Shown here: positions 1 to 7,086 of the stretch, one piece after another
Layout: each line of letters opens with the position of its first letter
How positions within the stretch are numbered: position 1 is the first letter of the stretch
DNA from: Spirochaetaceae bacterium
GTDB taxonomy: Bacteria; Spirochaetota; Spirochaetia; Sphaerochaetales; Sphaerochaetaceae
NCBI GenBank assembly: GCA_016649775.1
Contig: JAENWY010000020.1
Span: 1 to 17,122, forward strand
Reading direction: 5' to 3'
Length of the DNA stretch: 17,122 nt
The notes under the pieces: model-generated
Databases searched by the model: none
Told to the model about the DNA's origin: nothing
What the model saw: only the letters and a program-made list of their open reading frames with translations
Position numbers and translations under genes: made by a program

Positions 1-49
1 GGCTATATGTTTAAGGTGATTTATAAAAAAAGATATTTAGATAAAAAAA

Positions 50-1264
50 CTATTTTGAGTTAAAAACATATTTATCTAATCTATGAAAAGCTTTAATAAC
101 TTCGCTTTTAGGGAGAGCTAGATTAACTCTTATAGTATAAGGAACTTTAAACCTACTGCCATCTTGCCAACCGACACCAACATCACTTCCTTTTTTTAAT
201 AGTTCAGCTAATGTTATATTATGGACTTTACACCAACCTGAAACATCTATATAAATCATATAGGTGCCCTCAGGTTTAGAAAGACTTACTCCTTCAAAGT
301 TACTATTTATGAAATCATAAGCATAATTAGCATTATCATTTAAAACTTCTAATAACTCTTTTAACCATTCACTACCAACACTATTATAAGCCCCTATTAG
401 TGCATACATAGATAAAACATTACAATCATTATAATGAGAAATAGACGATTCTTTATTAACTCTATCTCTAAGATATTCATTAAAAATTACATGATATGAG
501 CCAATTAAACCTGCAAGGTTAAAAGTTTTAGAGGGAGCATACATTGAAATAGTTCTCATTTTTGCATCTTCATTAATTGAGGATAGTGGAATATGTTTGT
601 GACCTTCTAAAATCAAATCTGACCAAATTTCATCAGAAATAACATAGACATTGTGTTTTTTGTATAGCTCCATAACTTTTTCAAGTTCTGTTCTTTCCCA
701 AACACGACCAGTAGGGTTGTGTGGAGAACAGAATATGGCTGCATGGATTTTGTTTTTTATGATTTTTCTTTCCATATCATCAAAATCCATTCTCCAAATA
801 CCTTGTTCATCTTTTATAAGAGGAGTGTGTACAATATTATAACCATTATCACCAAGAGCATGAGTAAACCCTATATAGGTAGGAGAATGAAGTAGAACAT
901 TATCCCCACGACTACAGAGAACGTTAAGTGCTGAAATTACACCACCTAAAACACCATTTTGATAACCAATATTTTCTTTAGTTAATGAGGTAATCCCAAA
1001 TTGTTTTTTTTGCCAATTTATTATTGAATCATAATATTCATCTCTTAATTTGAAATACCCAAAAGCAGGATGTTTAATTCTCTCAATCATTGCTTCTTGA
1101 ATACTAGGTGCTGTAGCAAAGTTCATATCAGCAACCCACATGGGTAATACATCAAAGCCCTCTTTAGGTTTAGATGGCGCAAAACCAGGGAATTTACCAA
1201 TCAAATCAACGGCAATTGCATCTTTCCCCTTACGTTCCATTATTGTAGTAAAGTCATATTTCAT
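50..1264 (-). CDS. malY: MalY/PatB-family PLP-dependent aminotransferase / C-S lyase
   Basis: Predicted cytosolic fold-type I pyridoxal-phosphate enzyme of the MalY/PatB group. Members cleave the C-S bond of cystathionine or cysteine conjugates, giving homocysteine or thiols plus pyruvate and ammonia. Visible motifs are the N-terminal PMWVADMNF block (41-49), the CSPHNPTGR block (179-187), SDEIWSDL (210-217), the PLP lysine K246 in APSKTFN, and the carboxylate-binding arginine R379 in TIRVNLALP. Length 404 aa is normal for the family (about 390). The ATG has an AGGAG Shine-Dalgarno eight bases upstream and a good promoter further up, so it is probably a single-gene unit. No hairpin is visible after the stop in the 49 bases available, only a T-rich stretch on the coding strand. 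The family is clear. Whether the physiological substrate is cystathionine, cysteine or another amino acid cannot be read from sequence. Confidence 0.9.
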   Translation of the reverse strand: MKYDFTTIMERKGKDAIAVDLIGKFPGFAPSKPKEGFDVLPMWVADMNFATAPSIQEAMIERIKHPAFGYFKLRDEYYDSIINWQKKQFGITSLTKENIGYQNGVLGGVISALNVLCSRGDNVLLHSPTYIGFTHALGDNGYNIVHTPLIKDEQGIWRMDFDDMERKIIKNKIHAAIFCSPHNPTGRVWERTELEKVMELYKKHNVYVISDEIWSDLILEGHKHIPLSSINEDAKMRTISMYAPSKTFNLAGLIGSYHVIFNEYLRDRVNKESSISHYNDCNVLSMYALIGAYNSVGSEWLKELLEVLNDNANYAYDFINSNFEGVSLSKPEGTYMIYIDVSGWCKVHNITLAELLKKGSDVGVGWQDGSRFKVPYTIRVNLALPKSEVIKAFHRLDKYVFNSK

Positions 1265-1287
1265 AGTGTTATCTCCTAGATATCTAT

Positions 1288-1317
1288 TTTATAATCAAAA
1301 ATTATAAATACTATCAA
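1288..1317 (-). promoter_or_regulatory. sigma-70-type promoter for the malY-like gene
   Basis: Read on the minus strand, a -35 TTGATA (1317-1312, five of six consensus bases) is followed after 18 bases by a -10 TATAAA (1293-1288, five of six). The gene's AGGAG ribosome site and ATG (1264) follow at normal distance. A second TATAAT lies inside the spacer, so the exact -10 used is uncertain. Confidence 0.55.
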
Positions 1318-1394
1318 TATAAGGCAAATAGTATTTATATTAACATACTTTAATTATAATAAAATTTATACATTTTACAAAATTTAATAAAGCT

Positions 1395-1420
1395 TAAAAC
1401 CCTAGCTCAAGAGCCAGGGC
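1395..1420 (-). terminator. intrinsic terminator of hexokinase
   Basis: On the minus strand a nine-base-pair stem, CCCTGGCTC pairing with GAGCTAGGG (one G-U pair) across a two-base loop, starts about 30 bases after the hexokinase stop and runs into TTTT and further AT-rich sequence. The plus-strand side has no T-run, so it serves the minus-strand gene. Confidence 0.7.
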
Positions 1421-1448
1421 TATGTAATAGAAGTAAATAAATTTTATA

Positions 1449-2753
1449 TTATTTTAAGCCTAAAGCTGCAATAGCTGCTCCAATAGTTGGAGAGTTATCA
1501 ATACATACAGTTTCATAATATCTGTTATATTTTTTTACAAGTAATTGTTCTAAATAATAATTAGTATATTTTTCAAGATATTCTGTTTTATAGAAGGTTG
1601 TACCATCGGCATTAATACAAACAGGATGAAGTGGGTTTTTACCAAAATCAGTTTTAATTACAGCTGCTGTTAAATTAATAGCAGTCATTTTAGCAGCTCT
1701 TTCAATAATTGATTTTAATATATGCCATAAATTTTCACTATCATTATTATTGCCTTTAACACATTGAACTAATTTATAGTCCTCATTAAAAGGCATTTCT
1801 AAGTAATTACTCATTTCAGTGGTATTCACATAACCAACTTGAGCAAATCTTTTACCAAATTCATTAGATAAAATACCATCATCCACAGCTCTTTCCATTG
1901 CAACATTACTCAATGGACCAAGATAGGCACCACTAATCATTTTTTCTAGAATGTATTGTGAAGGATCCTTTGTTGTAGAATTGAATAATTTGTCTAATAG
2001 ACCTTGTTTTGCTATAAGTGATCCTGATTCAACATTAATAACTTGTGAACCTGGGTCAAGATTGGATAATTTAACAATATTTTCATTTTTTTCTAAATAG
2101 GCTGTATTAGTACCTGTTCCAAGGATGAACCCGATATAACCATCATATTGTTTATCTTTTGAAGATGCAGCTTTACCTGCTAATAGTGTTGCAACAGTAT
2201 CATTCAATACTGCAACTTTCTTATTTTCAACATTATAGCCTCTATTTTTTAATTCAGCCAAAAGAGACGCACCAACCTTTTTACCTATTACTTCAGGAGC
2301 TTTAATTTCCTTTGAGAATATAATAGGAGTTCCATCATTATCAGGAGAAATTGTTGCAGCATAGCTAAAACAGAAACCAATATAATCACTTTTATCAATA
2401 ATATCTTGAACTTGATTGGCAAAAACTGAAAAAAATTCTTTGGCACTAACTTCGCTCTTAACCCCTGGCATTGGAACTTTTTTAAAATCTGTAATTTCAG
2501 GTTGTAATTCTTTATTAAATGTTACTAAACAAGTTCTTAAATTTGTGCCACCTGCATCAATGACTATTAATTTTTTACCAGGAACTAATGATGACTTATC
2601 ACTTATATAAGTAGGGATCATTGAAAGAGAACTCTCTTTAAGATCTAATCCCCTCTCCATTTCAGTTATAAAGAAATCTAACATTTCATCCGTATCAACA
2701 TTGTCTGGAGAAATACCCCATTTTAATAGAAATTCTTGTACTTCTTTTTTCAA
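1449..2753 (-). CDS. hxk: Hexokinase (eukaryote-type)
   Basis: Phosphorylates hexoses, chiefly glucose, with ATP in the cytosol as the first step of glycolysis. The sequence shows the hexokinase series in order: IDAGGTNLR phosphate-1 loop (65-73), sugar-binding GFCFSYAA (126-133), NDT with catalytic Asp (184-186), GTGTN phosphate-2 (212-216), NVESG (240-244), EKMISGAYLG (270-279) and a C-terminal NADGT/IGAAIAALG adenosine site. About 434 aa matches single-domain hexokinases, not the shorter ROK or Glk glucokinases. The open frame extends to a TTG at 2765, but that start would put the GGAGGT ribosome site inside the gene. The TTG at 2753, five bases after GGAGG, is the better start. It has its own promoter and a terminator. 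The usual TKGF sugar loop reads SKEI here, keeping Lys. Treponemes carry this enzyme type, which is the main taxonomic pointer. Confidence 0.92.
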   Translation of the reverse strand: MKKEVQEFLLKWGISPDNVDTDEMLDFFITEMERGLDLKESSLSMIPTYISDKSSLVPGKKLIVIDAGGTNLRTCLVTFNKELQPEITDFKKVPMPGVKSEVSAKEFFSVFANQVQDIIDKSDYIGFCFSYAATISPDNDGTPIIFSKEIKAPEVIGKKVGASLLAELKNRGYNVENKKVAVLNDTVATLLAGKAASSKDKQYDGYIGFILGTGTNTAYLEKNENIVKLSNLDPGSQVINVESGSLIAKQGLLDKLFNSTTKDPSQYILEKMISGAYLGPLSNVAMERAVDDGILSNEFGKRFAQVGYVNTTEMSNYLEMPFNEDYKLVQCVKGNNNDSENLWHILKSIIERAAKMTAINLTAAVIKTDFGKNPLHPVCINADGTTFYKTEYLEKYTNYYLEQLLVKKYNRYYETVCIDNSPTIGAAIAALGLK

Positions 2754-2799
2754 AACTACCTCCAAGGCTTAACGCTAAAGCATGTATTTATTTACATAC

Positions 2800-2828
2800 A
2801 TTATGCTAAAAAGTTGAGCTATTGTCTA
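2800..2828 (-). promoter_or_regulatory. sigma-70-type promoter for hexokinase
   Basis: Minus strand: -35 TAGACA (2828-2823), a 17-base spacer, then -10 CATAAT (2805-2800), each five of six consensus bases. Transcription would start near 2793, giving a leader of about 40 bases that contains the GGAGGT ribosome site. The leader also holds short dyads (ATGTA...TACAT and GCTT...AAGC) that could be operator-like, which I cannot confirm. Confidence 0.6.
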
Positions 2829-2840
2829 TATTATTCAGGA

Positions 2841-2876
2841 TAAAAGCTATTGGCTATATTATAATATAGCCAATAG
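2841..2876 (-). terminator. terminator hairpin after the VOC gene (perfect 30-bp palindrome)
   Basis: Positions 2847-2876 are a perfectly self-complementary 30-base stretch, with half-site CTATTGGCTATATTA. On the minus strand it lies 37 bases after the VOC gene stop and is followed by CTTTTAT, which fits a Rho-independent terminator with a short T-run. It sits just upstream of the hexokinase promoter and would insulate it. Confidence 0.6.
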
Positions 2877-2912
2877 AATTTATATTTATTATTTGTACGC
2901 AATTCTTAAATA

Positions 2913-3293
2913 CTAAATATATTCAAATAATTCAATTCTCTCGTTTTCAGGACCCTCAATGAATGCATATCTGATATCACCATCAAGAACAATTTCACTA
3001 ACTTCACTAGTTACTTTAACGCCCTTTTCTCTGCAATTAGCTACAACTGCATTAATATCTACTACCTTAAAAGCAAAGTGATTAACAACTCCATCTATGT
3101 GTTTCTTATTTAATTTATCATCTTCTTTGAACAATTCTATAATAGTATTTCCTGCATCAATAAAAGCAATCTCTTTAGATTCTAAATCTTTTCTGAATTT
3201 TAATTTAAGTCCTAAAATTTCTGTATAAAACTTAATAGCTTTATCCATATCTTTAGTTTCAACGTTAATGTGATGTACACCTGTTATTTTCAT
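2913..3293 (-). CDS. Glyoxalase-fold (VOC superfamily) metalloenzyme
   Basis: A 126-aa single-module vicinal-oxygen-chelate protein, the size of bacterial glyoxalase I. Two beta-alpha-beta-beta-beta repeats are recognisable (about 1-60 and 68-126). The four expected metal ligands are present: H8 in HHINVE, E53 in IIELF, H72 in NHFAFKV and E121 in RIELFEY. Their spacing closely follows H5/E56/H74/E122 of E. coli GloA. It could therefore be a lactoylglutathione-lyase-type methylglyoxal detoxification enzyme, but VOC lyases, dioxygenases and resistance proteins share this fold and ligand set, so the substrate is not assigned. A Shine-Dalgarno AAGGAAG lies ten bases before the ATG. It is likely monocistronic, with a terminator palindrome downstream and a long divergent regulatory gap upstream. 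Confidence 0.8.
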   Translation of the reverse strand: MKITGVHHINVETKDMDKAIKFYTEILGLKLKFRKDLESKEIAFIDAGNTIIELFKEDDKLNKKHIDGVVNHFAFKVVDINAVVANCREKGVKVTSEVSEIVLDGDIRYAFIEGPENERIELFEYI

Positions 3294-3311
3294 ATTTAAT
3301 CTTCCTTAATA

Positions 3312-3346
3312 ATGAATATTTGGATTTATAATAATATAATATTCAT
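3312..3346. repeat. 9-bp perfect inverted repeat in the VOC gene leader or promoter
   Basis: ATGAATATT (3312-3320) and AATATTCAT (3338-3346) are perfect reverse complements separated by 17 AT-rich bases, starting 19 bases upstream of the VOC gene ATG. The arms flank the area where a -10 element would be expected on the minus strand, so this may be a repressor site or a leader hairpin. The arms are AT-rich, which raises the odds of chance. Confidence 0.35.
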
Positions 3347-3441
3347 CAAGTATAAAAATTAATACAATATGTAATAAAACTCAATATTTTCGTGTATTTA
3401 TTATTTATTCTTTTATTTTACTCTATTCTATTAAAAGATAA

Positions 3442-3501
3442 TTTGCACATATTTCGCAAAACGGAATACTTTTTTCGCATAATAAGAAACAAAACTATAA
3501 T
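3442..3501 (+). promoter_or_regulatory. putative promoter with TTTCGCA repeats upstream of the DUF4867 gene
   Basis: A -10 TATAAT (3496-3501) is preceded after 16 bases by TTCGCA (3474-3479), a four-of-six -35 match. The heptamer TTTCGCA occurs at 3452-3458 and again at 3473-3479, 21 bases apart, which is about two helical turns; the second copy overlaps the -35. TTTGC (3442-3446) and GCAAA (3456-3460) form an additional dyad. A second TATAAT lies at 3511-3516. The arrangement looks like an operator, with no factor identified. Confidence 0.4.
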
Positions 3502-3538
3502 AAGGTAATTTATAATAAAAAAATGGAGTGAAAATAAA

Positions 3539-4222
3539 ATGGATAAATTTAAAGAACTAAGTAAACTAAACAATTTTAAAATCTATGGTGTAGAAGATAG
3601 CGAATTTATACCTTATGGAAGAATAATTGATTTTCCATCAAAATCATTATTAATAGAAAAGCTTTCAACTTTCAAAATCAGCAGTACAGGATGTACATAT
3701 GAGGCAAGTAGAGCAGAATTAGAAATCGCAAAAGCTATCGATGAAATAAGCCCTTATTTTGGATGTATGGATATTCAAATTGGTTATTGCAGTGGAGCTA
3801 ATTCAGAACTTGGAGCCATGGAATGGCATGATTGTAATGAAGTTAATGTAGCAATAAAAGATTGTATTTTGTTTTTAGGATCTATTAATGATTTTGATAA
3901 AAATAATCATTTTGATACTTCAAAAGCAAAAGCATTTTATTTTAAACAGGGACAAGCAGTTGTGGTAAATGCTAGAACACTTCACTATGCACCCGCAAAA
4001 GTTAGTGATGAAGGATTTAGTATAATTGTAGCACTTGAAAAAGGCACCAATCTTGATTTATCTGCTAATGACAAATTAGCAATAGAAAAAACATATGATG
4101 AGTTTACACATTTTTTAGCAAATAAGAATAAATATTTAATCACTCATAAAGAGCTAAAAGATTTAGTTGATAATGGCATAAAACCATATGTTGTTGGAGA
4201 AAATCTTAAAGTCAAATACTAA
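3539..4222 (+). CDS. DUF4867 family protein (cupin-like fold)
   Basis: I recognise this 227-aa protein as DUF4867, a family of unknown function, from its opening FKIYGVEDSEFIPYGR (13-28) and the core blocks IQIGYCSG (79-86), MEWHDCNEVN (94-103) and NARTLHYAP (144-152). H97, E101 and H149 sit where a double-stranded beta-helix protein would carry metal ligands, so a cupin-type enzyme or sugar/acid-binding role is plausible, but no reaction is established. There is no signal peptide, so it is cytosolic. The ATG follows GGAG by ten bases. It is transcribed alone, divergent from the VOC gene and convergent with the next gene. The repeats over its promoter suggest regulated, possibly substrate-induced, expression. 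Confidence 0.75.
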   Translation: MDKFKELSKLNNFKIYGVEDSEFIPYGRIIDFPSKSLLIEKLSTFKISSTGCTYEASRAELEIAKAIDEISPYFGCMDIQIGYCSGANSELGAMEWHDCNEVNVAIKDCILFLGSINDFDKNNHFDTSKAKAFYFKQGQAVVVNARTLHYAPAKVSDEGFSIIVALEKGTNLDLSANDKLAIEKTYDEFTHFLANKNKYLITHKELKDLVDNGIKPYVVGENLKVKY

Positions 4223-4242
4223 ATATATAAATATTTACACTT

Positions 4243-4275
4243 TGTAGTTAGTTTACAAAATGTAAACTAACTACA
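4243..4275. terminator. perfect 15-bp hairpin between convergent genes
   Basis: TGTAGTTAGTTTACA (4243-4257) is perfectly complementary to 4261-4275 across an AAA loop. It lies 21 bases after the DUF4867 stop and 45 bases from the stop of the convergent exported-protein gene. Neither side has a clear T-run, so it is an atypical, possibly bidirectional, terminator or an RNA 3'-end stabiliser. Confidence 0.5.
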
Positions 4276-4319
4276 TGTATTTGAATTATTTAATAATTAA
4301 AGTATGAAAAATAATCATA

Positions 4320-4919
4320 TTATTCTATATCATATTTTTTATCATTAATAGTTAGTGATATTGTTTGAATCTTTAGAGCTCCATCACTATCACCGGTAAC
4401 AATAAAGGTCCCTTTAATTCTTAAAGGGACACTAAATCCAGTTCCTTCTACAAAGAAGTCGGTAACTAAACCAACTCTAGGAAAAATTCCACTTAAAGCA
4501 TTTGTCAATAATGAAAAAACATTTTGGTCTTTTTGAAAAACTACAGCTGAAGCACCTGTTACAATTGCTACCCCTTTTTTCCAATCACTTTGCATTAATT
4601 GCTTTCTAACTGTTTCATTTAATGCACCATAGGTATTATTCGTAAAATTTGAAGCTGATTGCGGGAAATATTGTAGATAATCTCCCAAATCACCTTCTTG
4701 AACAATTATGGCATCAGGTAATATTTTTCCTGAAGGAACTCGAATGACTATTGAATCAATTGAAGATTGATCAACTGCAAAAAATTGTGCAGCAGCGACA
4801 TAAGATGTATCTATCACCGCACTAACACCTCTAGTTAATTCGTCTAGAGGAACGATATCATTTGAAAATATGGGAACCATAAATAAAACGATTAAAATCA
4901 GAACAATTACTTTTTTCAT
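4320..4919 (-). CDS. Exported protein of unknown function
   Basis: I do not recognise this 199-aa protein. It begins with a classic signal peptide: two lysines, a hydrophobic core at about 4-17, and a likely signal peptidase I cut after IFS (19). There is no cysteine, so it is not a lipoprotein, and the mature protein would be periplasmic or surface-exposed. The mature part is mixed alpha/beta. An acidic stretch with repeated VxxGDxGD-like turns lies around residues 73-80, a Gly/Ala-rich segment KKGVAIVTGASAVVF at 114-128, and alternating beta strands from about 150 to the end. No second membrane segment or catalytic signature is visible. An AAAGGAAAAGGA Shine-Dalgarno region abuts the ATG. 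It shares a 65-base divergent promoter region with sbcB, which probably says nothing about function. Confidence 0.8.
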   Translation of the reverse strand: MKKVIVLILIVLFMVPIFSNDIVPLDELTRGVSAVIDTSYVAAAQFFAVDQSSIDSIVIRVPSGKILPDAIIVQEGDLGDYLQYFPQSASNFTNNTYGALNETVRKQLMQSDWKKGVAIVTGASAVVFQKDQNVFSLLTNALSGIFPRVGLVTDFFVEGTGFSVPLRIKGTFIVTGDSDGALKIQTISLTINDKKYDIE

Positions 4920-4934
4920 TCCTTTTCCTTTAAT

Positions 4935-4963
4935 ATTATAAAAATTTTAAAAAACTTTGTTAT
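4935..4963 (-). promoter_or_regulatory. promoter for the exported-protein gene
   Basis: Minus strand -10 TATAAT (4940-4935) lies 17 bases after ATAACA (4963-4958), a four-of-six -35 match. The predicted start of transcription is near 4928, just ahead of the ATG at 4919. It overlaps the start of the oppositely directed sbcB promoter region, so the two may compete for RNA polymerase. Confidence 0.45.
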
Positions 4964-4968
4964 ATTTA

Positions 4969-4977
4969 TGATATAAT
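4969..4977 (+). promoter_or_regulatory. extended -10 promoter of sbcB, predicted leaderless start
   Basis: TG-A-TATAAT (4969-4977) is a perfect extended -10 element; no convincing -35 is present at the normal distance, which extended -10 promoters tolerate. Transcription should begin about seven bases on, at 4984-4985, which is the A of the sbcB ATG (4985). No Shine-Dalgarno lies between the promoter and the ATG. Confidence 0.55.
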
Positions 4978-4984
4978 AGTTTTC

Positions 4985-6442
4985 ATGAATATTCAAAGAA
5001 ATAAAGATACTTTTTTATGGTATGACTTAGAAACTTTCGGTTTAAACTCGAGATTTGATCGAATTGCACAATTTGCTGCAATACGAACAGATAATAATTT
5101 TGAGATAATTGGAGATGAAATAATATATTATTGTAAAGTAAGTAGTGACTATTTACCATCAATTGAGGCTTGTTTAGTTACAGGAATTACTCCTCAAGAA
5201 TGTAATGAAAAAGGCATGAATGAAGAAGAATTTATTACCAAAATTAATAGTGAATTTTCACAAGCTAATACAACAGTGGTAGGATTTAATTCTATTAAAT
5301 TTGATGATGAATTTATAAGAAATGCTTTATACAGAAATTTATCTAATCCATATAGTAGAGAATACAAAAATGGCTGTAGTAGATGGGATATATTACCTTT
5401 AATTAGAGCTACTCATGATTTGAGAGGTTCTAATATAGATTGGCCAGAAAAGAATGAAAGTAATTATTTTACATTTAAATTAACAGAATTAACTAAAGCT
5501 AATCATATCGACCAAGTTGGAGCCCATGATGCATTAGTTGATGTTAGAGCAACAATTGCCATGGCAAAATTAATACATGAGAGACAGCCAAGTTTATATT
5601 CTTACTACTATAATCTTAGATCAAAATATAAAATTCAGGATGAACTTGCTAATAATAGAGACAAAATGATTTGTGTATCAGATACTAAATTAACCAGTGA
5701 AAATGGCTGTACTACTTTGGCATTAAAAATAACTGATATTCCTAATTCAAGTAATGTATACCTATTTGATTTAACAAAAGATATTACCCCTTTATTAAAA
5801 GCTAGTGAAGATGATATTATTAATACAGAAGGATTATTTTATATTGCAATAAATAAATGTCCTTTCATTGCTACTGCAAAAGTAATTAATAAAGAAGTGG
5901 CTACTTCTCTTGGAATTGATATTGAATTATGCCAGGAAAGAGCTACAACTCTTCTAAAACATAAAGAGATAACTGATAGAATAATTAAAGGCGCTTCTTC
6001 AATTCAATATTCCAATGATGTGGACGATGTTGATAGTAAAATATATACAGCATTCTTCTCAGGAAATGATACTTATAGTTTTAAAACTATTAAAAAAGCT
6101 AAACTTGAAGAAAAATTATTATTATTAGAAAAAATAAAATTTGAGGATTCAAGAGCAAAAGAATTAGTCTATCGCTATATATATAGAAATAATGAAGAGG
6201 CCTTAAACCCTCAAGATAAAGAGGCTTGGTATGATTTTGCATTTGATAGAATTACAAATCCGCCTGTTGATCCTGAACAAAATAGTTTACTAAACTATTA
6301 TATTAGACTTGACGAATTTATTGAAAAAGAAAATAATTTAGCTTCAAATTCTTTTAATAAATCTAGAGAATATAATACTCTTCTCAAATTGAAGGAATAT
6401 GGAATACAATTAGAGAATAAACTTAAAAACAAGGTAAATTAA
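4985..6442 (+). CDS. sbcB: Exodeoxyribonuclease I
   Basis: Processive 3'-to-5' single-strand DNA exonuclease acting in recombination and mismatch repair. The DEDDh exonuclease domain fills about residues 9-200: Exo I motif with D14 and E16 in YDLETFG, Exo II with D107/D108 in GFNSIKFDDEF, and Exo III with H181 and D186 in HDALVDVRAT. The motif positions nearly coincide with E. coli ExoI (H181, D186). The SH3-like and helical C-terminal ExoI region follows; 485 aa compares with 475 in E. coli. The start is fixed by the short N-terminus before TFLWYDLETFG, yet no ribosome site precedes it and an extended -10 ends seven bases upstream, implying a leaderless transcript. Its TAA overlaps the next gene's ATG by one base, so the two are co-transcribed. 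Confidence 0.93.
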   Translation: MNIQRNKDTFLWYDLETFGLNSRFDRIAQFAAIRTDNNFEIIGDEIIYYCKVSSDYLPSIEACLVTGITPQECNEKGMNEEEFITKINSEFSQANTTVVGFNSIKFDDEFIRNALYRNLSNPYSREYKNGCSRWDILPLIRATHDLRGSNIDWPEKNESNYFTFKLTELTKANHIDQVGAHDALVDVRATIAMAKLIHERQPSLYSYYYNLRSKYKIQDELANNRDKMICVSDTKLTSENGCTTLALKITDIPNSSNVYLFDLTKDITPLLKASEDDIINTEGLFYIAINKCPFIATAKVINKEVATSLGIDIELCQERATTLLKHKEITDRIIKGASSIQYSNDVDDVDSKIYTAFFSGNDTYSFKTIKKAKLEEKLLLLEKIKFEDSRAKELVYRYIYRNNEEALNPQDKEAWYDFAFDRITNPPVDPEQNSLLNYYIRLDEFIEKENNLASNSFNKSREYNTLLKLKEYGIQLENKLKNKVN

Positions 6443-7014
6443 TGGAAACCCCACCACCACTTGGCAAAAATATTCAAAAATTTAGACAATCAAGACATTT
6501 AACACTTACACTGCTAAGTGAAAGATCTGGTGTATCAAAAGCAATGCTAAGCCAGATTGAAAGTGATAAAGTAAATCCAACTGTAGCCACAGTATGGAAA
6601 ATAGCACGCGGTTTAAATGTTGATATACATGATATATTAGCCCATGATCCTCAACCTAAAAGAGATTTCATTGTTAATCCAACTACTAATTCAGGTCATA
6701 TCATTGAGACAACTGAAAATGGTGTAACAATTAGAATTTTATCACCTCTTAATATGGTAGAAGATCTTGAAATGTATTTATTAACATTTGATTCTCATGC
6801 CGCCCTTGCTAGTGAACCTCACTTTGCAGGAACTCAAGAATTTCTTACTATTATTAAAGGTAGTGTAAAAGTTTGTGCAGGACAAAATGAATGTACACTT
6901 AAAAAAGGTGATTTTTTAATGTATCACTGTGACATTGAACATACTATAACTTGTGTTAGTTCTATTCCTGCAATTGTACATATGGTAGTAAGATATACAC
7001 CAGATAAACATTAG
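6442..7014 (+). CDS. XRE-family transcriptional regulator with C-terminal cupin sensor
   Basis: A 190-aa cytosolic regulator. Residues 9-65 form an XRE/Cro helix-turn-helix, with recognition region RSGVSKAMLSQIESDKVNPT (28-47). A cupin_2 barrel follows from about 105 to 187, with candidate metal ligands H127, E133 (HFAGTQEF) and H167 (DIEHT). This architecture is typical of small-molecule-responsive repressors in which the cupin binds an amino acid, amine or similar effector; the ligand here is unknown. The start ATG overlaps the sbcB stop in TAATG, indicating translational coupling. No metabolic target gene is adjacent, so its regulon is probably elsewhere or it autoregulates this run. The last codon is 72 bases before prfA. 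Confidence 0.85.
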   Translation: METPPPLGKNIQKFRQSRHLTLTLLSERSGVSKAMLSQIESDKVNPTVATVWKIARGLNVDIHDILAHDPQPKRDFIVNPTTNSGHIIETTENGVTIRILSPLNMVEDLEMYLLTFDSHAALASEPHFAGTQEFLTIIKGSVKVCAGQNECTLKKGDFLMYHCDIEHTITCVSSIPAIVHMVVRYTPDKH

Positions 7015-7086
7015 TTTTATACTGTACACTATTCAAAAGGAAAGAAATTAATTATATTTAATAAAAATAGGTAGGAGACATAAAAA

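Noticed and set aside
651..842. Plus-strand open frame opposite the malY-like gene
   Set aside because: Signal-like hydrophobic start but fully antisense to a conserved enzyme and lacking a ribosome site.
6075..6090. TAGTTTTAAAACTA palindrome in sbcB, repeated at 11683-11696 in the lipoprotein gene
   Set aside because: Both copies are in coding sequence and very AT-rich; two copies of such a word are plausible by chance and no shared function is apparent.
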